Shown here: piece by piece, positions 58,385 to 64,000 of the stretch
How the letters are laid out: every line of letters begins with the position of its first letter
How positions within the stretch are numbered: the first letter of the stretch is position 1
From: Salvia splendens
Lineage: Eukaryota; Streptophyta; Magnoliopsida; Lamiales; Lamiaceae
Reading direction: 5' to 3'
Length of the DNA: 64,000 nt
Assembly: GCF_004379255.2 (NCBI RefSeq)
Contig: NC_056034.1
Location: 39,600,887 to 39,664,886, forward strand
The notes under the pieces: generated by a model
Told to the model about the DNA's origin: nothing
The model's database searches: none
Seen by the model: only the letters and a program-made list of their open reading frames with translations
Program-made: the position numbers and the translations under genes

Positions 58385-60433
58385 ATGGCTGCACCACAAG
58401 CTGAAATTCAGCGGCCCGTCGCCAATTTCTCACCAAGTTTATGGGGCGATCAGTTCATCACCAATGATTCTGGTGCTAAGGTACATAATAATTCATCATT
58501 AATCCACAATTTTCACTATCTACTTCTAACTTTATCTATATATTAGGCTGCTGAGCCTGAGCAACATTCAAAGGCAGTTCAAGTGCTGAAGACTCAAGTT
58601 TTGGATATGATCTCAGCTGCTGAAAACAATCTGGTTGAAGCAATGAACCTTATTGACACGCTCGAACGTCTTGGCATTTCTTATCACTTTGAAAGGGAGA
58701 TTGAAGAAACACTGCAGCATTTCTTCAATCTAAATACAGATTATAGCGATGATGAATCCTATGATTTGTACACTGTTGCACTTCATTTCCGATTATTCAG
58801 GCAACATGGCCACCGTTTATCTTCTCGTACGTATCTTTTTTACTCTCCTGAAAACTAAATTTAATCCAAGTACTAACATACTATTGGTGAAGCAGACATT
58901 TTTGCAAGATGGGTCGATGTGAATGGCAAATTCCATGAAGGCCTTAAGAATGACGGCAAGGGCTTGCTAAGTCTCTATGAAGCTTCGTACCTGAGAACAC
59001 GTGGAGAAACTATACTCGACGATGCTCTTGAATTTGCCACTGCCACTCTCAAGTCCATAGCGCCACACCTCGATTCTCCTCTTACCAAACAAGTTGTGCA
59101 TGCTCTAATTCAACCTCTGCACTACGGAAATCCAAGAATCGAAGCCCGTAACTTTATCTCCATCTATGAACAATATCAACACAAGAATGAATCTCTCTTG
59201 AGGTTTGCTAAATTGGACTACAATCTATTGCAAATGCTACACAAGGAGGAGCTCCACGAAGTCTCAAGGTAATATATATGAGTGACGCCTTGATTATCTA
59301 TATATAAATACTTAATACTGATTGTACATATATATACATGTATATATGTGTAGGTGGTGGAAAGAATTGGACCTTGTCTCCAAACTTCCATATGCAAGAG
59401 ATAGAGTGGTGGAGTGCTTCTTTTGGGCTATGGGAGTATACCATGGGCCACAGTTCTCTCGTGCTCGTGTCATGCTCACTAAAACCATCGCCATGACCTC
59501 AATCATAGATGACACTTATGATGCTTACGGCGTCATTGAAGAACTCGACGTTTTTACCGAGGCAATAGAGAGGTAAATTAACTTAGACCTACACTTTGTG
59601 TTTCAGCTCTTCTTGACTTGGATGGTGCATAACTTGATCAATTGCTCTGTTATTCAGGTGGAATATTGAAGAGATGGATAAACTACCTGAGTATGTGAAG
59701 CCATTCTACAAAGCTCTTCTGGAACTGTACGAGCAATTTGAAGAAGAATTGGGTAAAGAAGGAAGATCCTACGCTGCACACTATGCCATAGAATCTGTAT
59801 GAGTTCAAACATTAATTAATTCTTTATGCGCTTATAAAATATCACATGGATTTATGTAAACTGATAATATTATTTACATTTCTAAAATAGCTCAAGGAAT
59901 TGGTGCGAAGCTACCATGTTGAGGCCAAGTGGTTCATACAAGGATATTTACCACCTTTTGAGGAGTATTTGAAGAATGCCCTCATCACCTGCACTTACTG
60001 TTACCACACAACAACGGCGTTGCTGGGGGATAAATCTGCCACCAAGGAAGACTTCGAATGGCTAAGCGAGAAGCCTAAAATGCTTGTGGCGGGGCTCCTC
60101 ATATGTCGAGTCATTGACGACATAGCTACTTATGAGGTGGAAAAGGAAAGAGGCCAGAGTGCTACAGGCATAGAATCGTATATGAGAGACAATGGTGCCA
60201 CAATAGAAGAAGCGGTCGCTAAATTCTTCGAAATAGCAACAGACGCATGGAAGGATATAAATGAGGAGTGTATGAGGCCATCTCCATATTCGAGAGATGT
60301 TTTGATGCGGATTCTAAATCTTGAACGCATAATTGATGTTACTTACAAAGGCAACGAAGATGGATACACTCAACCTGAGAATGTTCTCAAACCTCACATC
60401 ATTGCTTTGTTTGTCGATCCTATTGAGATGTAG
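58385..60433 (+). CDS. Sesquiterpene synthase, TPS-a subfamily
   Basis: Six exons, 58385-58480, 58547-58826, 58896-59268, 59354-59572, 59658-59796, 59891-60433, join in frame to 549 residues, the normal TPS-a length. There is no plastid transit peptide, so it should act in the cytosol on farnesyl diphosphate. N-terminal [11 protein letters not shown] is the TPS-a form of RRx8W. RDR is at 265-267, the Mg-binding DDTYD at 302-306 in [11 protein letters not shown], and the NSE/DTE metal site is DDIATYEVE (D445, T449, E453). All catalytic motifs are intact. The product (germacrene, cadinene, caryophyllene or other type) cannot be read from sequence. The exon layout lacks the usual last intron. 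I chose the ATG at 58,385; an upstream in-frame TTG is not a start. Confidence 0.93.
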
Positions 60434-60781
60434 ATTGCTTATTTTCATCTTGCACTAAAAGTTAATAATTCCATTTCATTTGTTTTTACTCTTCATGTTT
60501 GTTTCGATGGTATTCGTATGAACTAATAATACTATATCGTTTTAGTTTATTTACTTTGGCTGGACTCTGTCTTCAATGTCGTATGGACTCTCTTTAACGA
60601 GTCTATCCGTCTAAATAGAAACTAATTATTCCATAATAAAAAAGAAGAGTCCCCAATTTTGTTACTTCAATAATATATACACACCGGAGATAGATCATGA
60701 TAAAATGTTTGCTTACGGTCAAAACACAGATACAAATCAGTTGACATTATGAAATATACCATTTTTTTATCAATTTGTTGA
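60434..60781. other. TPS 3'UTR and spacer
   Basis: No gene seen. Confidence 0.5.
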
Positions 60782-60784
60782 TTC

Positions 60785-62181
60785 ATGAATATCAGTTGAC
60801 AAACTCATAGTTTAGGATGTTTAGGTGGGTGATTAACACACGTTGTTGATTAATTTGAGGTATAAAGTCTAGGTTTCATCCACTTATTTGCTATTTATAG
60901 AGCTAACAAGTTTGTCGAAGCTTTGATGCAAAAACAGGTCTAAAACGAGCTTAAACAGAGTTGAACGGGACAATACAGATCTCGCCCGAGCGTTCTGGCT
61001 GGAATTGCACATCAAGATACAGAGAGTTTACCCGGTCGGGCATTTTCCTTCCGAAGAAACGCCCACCCGGGCGTTTTGAAGTGAATTGCGGGTTCCAGAC
61101 AAAACTCTCGGTCGGGCGTTTTGACACTTGCAAATCGCCCGGTCGGGCAAATTTGACAGCTTCCTTATTTTGCCCATTTTCACCCCAAATATAAAAGGGA
61201 CTTCACATTTTTCGAACCCTAACTCCCACACTACCAAATCAAGAGTTGAAACAAGAGAATGAAGAGGATTTGAAGGCCAAGGAGCTTCTCCTCTCAAGAG
61301 ATTGAAGGAGAAGACTCCCCACCATCAATCCCACCTATATGGAGTTCTAGTTTATCTTCCTATTATGTTTTTTTTTCCATTTCCTTTGTATTTCTTTTTG
61401 TTTTGTCTTTAACCATGAGTAGCTAGATTTCTTTAGGGATTTGGTGAAGTTTGTATGGAATTCATGGGTTGAACCTTGATTTGTGTTTATCTATCTCTTT
61501 ATGTGGTTTCGTTGGTTATTGGGCTCTTATTATTCAATTGCTTAGCTACTAATTTGATATATCTTGTTCTAATTATTGTCATTGAGAAATGCTTGATTAG
61601 ATTGTTAAATAATCAACAACTCTGTGCGTTTTATGTGATCGAGAGATGCATAGGTAGAGAGAGGGCTTGAGTCTGTAGATTAGGGAGTCAGAATTGAAGT
61701 GTTGGGAGGAGACTCCAACATTAGAGTCGGATCAACGTGTTAGATGCACCCGAGAGGGGGTCTATCCAATCGTCCCGACCTTCCTAATCATGCATGAGAC
61801 CCAATAGATGAGCATACTCCCTAGGTGACACCCGTGATCCATACCAACGAATCCATATCCCTATCTTTCTTATATTGTTTGAAAATCTTTCTTTATTTGC
61901 TTTCTATGATTATTTGATCTTAATTGTATTTGTTACTTAGTTTATTATTGTCTTTAGATAACAAAAACCAAAAACCCCCTTCATTAGTCTAAATAATGGT
62001 TGACATTGCATCATAGTATTCATTCCAGCATTTAGTCTTCGAGGATCGATAATTTTAACTTGCCACGTGCTACATGTCCCGTACACTAGCGGGTGACGCT
62101 TTTGATTGCTAAATTAGCACGAGTTAGTTACCGTCTCAATATCAGTAATTAATATATTTTGTGATATCAACTGATATTCAT
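60785..62181. mobile_element. LTR-like repetitive block between inverted 15-bp ends
   Basis: ATGAATATCAGTTGA at 60,785-60,799 recurs inverted at 62,167-62,181. Inside, 60,940-61,160 has repeated CGCCCGGTCGGGC/GTCGGGCGTTTT words. A TATA-like ATATAAAAGGG is at 61,187, then a transcribed-leader-like stretch (GAACCCTAACTCCC) and TCCCTAGGTGACACCCGTG. These resemble a Ty3/Gypsy LTR and leader, possibly a solo LTR. Its true ends and target duplication were not found, so the class is uncertain. Confidence 0.45.
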
Positions 62182-62793
62182 ATATCCGAACACTTATATG
62201 ATTTTAAGTTTATAAATTCGCATTTTATACTAAAATTCTATCTATATGTATATCCTCTGTTCTCAAACATAAGGCAATTTGGTAATAGATAGGTTTCAAA
62301 TCAAAAGTCAAAATTTGCATCTATAATAAGGAATTTAAAATGTGTATTCCAACTTCAATTAGAAGCAAAAATTTGGACTATGATAAAACATTAGTACGAG
62401 GTCAATGCATCATCCAAAAAATAAATCGTTAGGTCTAAGTCTACTAGTCAAAGCACAGGTAGAATTTTCACATGTCTAGGAAATCAAGTGACTCTTCACT
62501 TAATAACGCATGAGAATCATATTAAAATTGACTTAGTAAATTGCCAATTACTAGAATTTCAAGTCTAAATTTTCTTCTTTATCTTGGTGAAATTGATTAT
62601 CGGTAGTATTCGGTCCTTTGGTCATTAGGAGTTTCGATTTACCATTTTAATCCATCTATAATTAGAAGTCTTGGTTCCTCTTTTTTTATAATAAATGGTT
62701 AATAGATCTCGCATTTTATTAACTCATTTTATTCACATTTTAGCATAAAATTAACGTATAAAAATGGATCTCACATTTCATTCACATTTTTAT
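62182..62793. other. Intergenic with MITE-like debris
   Basis: The segment 62,640-62,790 resembles half a Stowaway-type element (GGTTAATAGATCTCGCATTT). It abuts the terpene synthase duplicate directly. Confidence 0.4.
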
Positions 62794-63483
62794 AAGAATT
62801 GGGTAAAGAAGGAAGATCATAGGCGGCACACTATGCCATAGAATCTGTATGAGTTCAAACATTAATTAATTCTTTATGCGCTTATAAAATATCATATGGA
62901 TTTATGTAAACTGATAATATTATTTACATTTCAAAAATAGCTCAAGGAATTGGTGAGAAGCTACCATGTTGAGGCCAAGTGGTTCATACAAGGATATTTA
63001 CCATCTTTTGAGGAGTATTTGAAGAATGCCCTCATCACTTGCACTTACTGTTACCACACAACAACGGCGTTGCTGGGGGATAAATCTGCCACCAAGGAAG
63101 ACTTGGAATGGCTAAGCGAGAAGCCTAAAATGCTTGTGGCAGGGCTCCTCATATGTCGAGTCATTGATGACATAGCTACTTATGAGGTGGAAAAGGAAAG
63201 AGGTCAGAGTGCTACAGGCATAGAATCGTATATGAGAGACAATGACGCCACAATAGAAGAAGCGATCGCTAAATTCTTCGAAATAGCAACAGACGCATGG
63301 AAGGATATAAATGAGGAGTGTATGAGGCCATCTGCATATTCGAGAGATGTTTTGATGCGGATTCTAAATCTTGAACGCATAATCGATGTTACTTACAAAG
63401 GCAACGAAGATGGATACACTCAACCTGAGAAGGTTCTCAAGCCTCACATCATTGCTTCGTTTGTCGACCCTATTGAGATGTAG
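62794..63483 (+). pseudogene. Truncated sesquiterpene synthase duplicate (end of exon 5 plus exon 6)
   Basis: Begins abruptly with AAGAATTGGGTAAAG, the last third of exon 5, which now carries an in-frame TAG (62,820). Then comes a 94-bp intron nearly identical to that of the full gene and a complete, open final exon (62,941-63,483) with intact DDIATYEVE. About 16 of 543 exon bases differ from the neighbour. All of exons 1-4, including the DDTYD site, are missing, so it cannot code a working synthase. Homology stops right at the stop codon. Confidence 0.92.
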
Positions 63484-64000
63484 ACCACACCTTATTCATG
63501 ATTTTCTCTCTGTCTTTGTTTAATGTTGTCTCGAAAATTTTAATAATAATAACAATAATAATTGATTCCTATAAAATTTTTAATTGTGCATATTTTTGGC
63601 TTCGTTGATTCTTTCACTTCGCTTATACATTTATAAGTTTTGGCACTTTATACGGAGAAAAAAATCACTAGTCAAGACATACTAAGGTGTCAATCCTATT
63701 TGGTATACCCTACTAATACATATTTGACAAGTGGAAATATATATGTCACACTACCAATTAGATATATAAACAATGGAAACAATAAATTATATAGAAAGTT
63801 TCTCCGTATTCCATATATATTACAATAAATGCACTATATAGGAAAGAGATATTCATTATTCTATTTATTTAAATATTTAATCATCACTCACAACTATCGT
63901 TAATCATTTTATACGTAAATACCACTCCTATAAAACACGATAGCTTTATATTAGAACTATTAGTTGTTTATTTTATTATGAAACTGGGAGATATTTCATG
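63484..64000. other. Intergenic to window end
   Basis: AT-rich, no gene seen. Confidence 0.5.

Noticed and set aside
1..64000. CRISPR array, operon or other prokaryotic system
   Set aside because: Introns, TATA boxes, SINEs, TRIM and plant gene families show plant nuclear DNA; no spaced palindromic repeats or polycistronic layout.

Overview
This is a plant nuclear genome window from a eudicot. Genes are split by GT-AG introns, intergenic DNA is AT-rich, and small transposons are dense. A cytosolic TPS-a sesquiterpene synthase with a partial second copy, next to a CYP71-clan P450, fits an asterid. The terpene synthase N-terminus looks Lamiaceae-like, but that placement is my inference.

Layout. 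1-14,700 has no conserved host gene. It holds a CGGTTC-rich element, two SINEs with target-site duplications (TSDs), a 187-bp Mutator-like MITE with a 10-bp TSD, a TRIM retrotransposon with 191-bp LTRs, and a PIF/Harbinger element with an intact transposase that splits a small open frame. Next come a short PIN auxin carrier (14,818-16,318, +) and a convergent CYP71-clan P450 (18,640-16,879, -) with a frameshift after its membrane anchor. A Stowaway nest and a repeat array lead to a broken CC-NBS-LRR gene (23,124-25,396, +).

26,045-38,698 is gene-rich: a plastid ABC1K kinase (ABC1K3-like, 13 exons), a convergent PPR gene on the minus strand, and an ANKRD13-like ankyrin/UIM gene with a probable long 5'UTR intron. 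A small unrecognised minus-strand gene lies near 40.4 kb. COQ6 (43,925-51,315, +, 10 exons) makes the mitochondrial ubiquinone hydroxylase; one intron carries a 1,995-bp hAT element with an 8-bp TSD.

51.3-58.3 kb is a second transposon field: nested MITEs and a second PIF/Harbinger element with intact transposase. The window ends with an apparently complete sesquiterpene synthase (58,385-60,433, +), an LTR-like block, and a truncated terpene synthase copy (62,794-63,483).

The host genes do not form a pathway cluster. ABC1K3 and COQ6 both concern prenylquinones (plastid and mitochondrion), but adjacency proves nothing. Splice sites were placed by hand from GT/AG signals, frame and protein-family continuity. 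No search or alignment was run.
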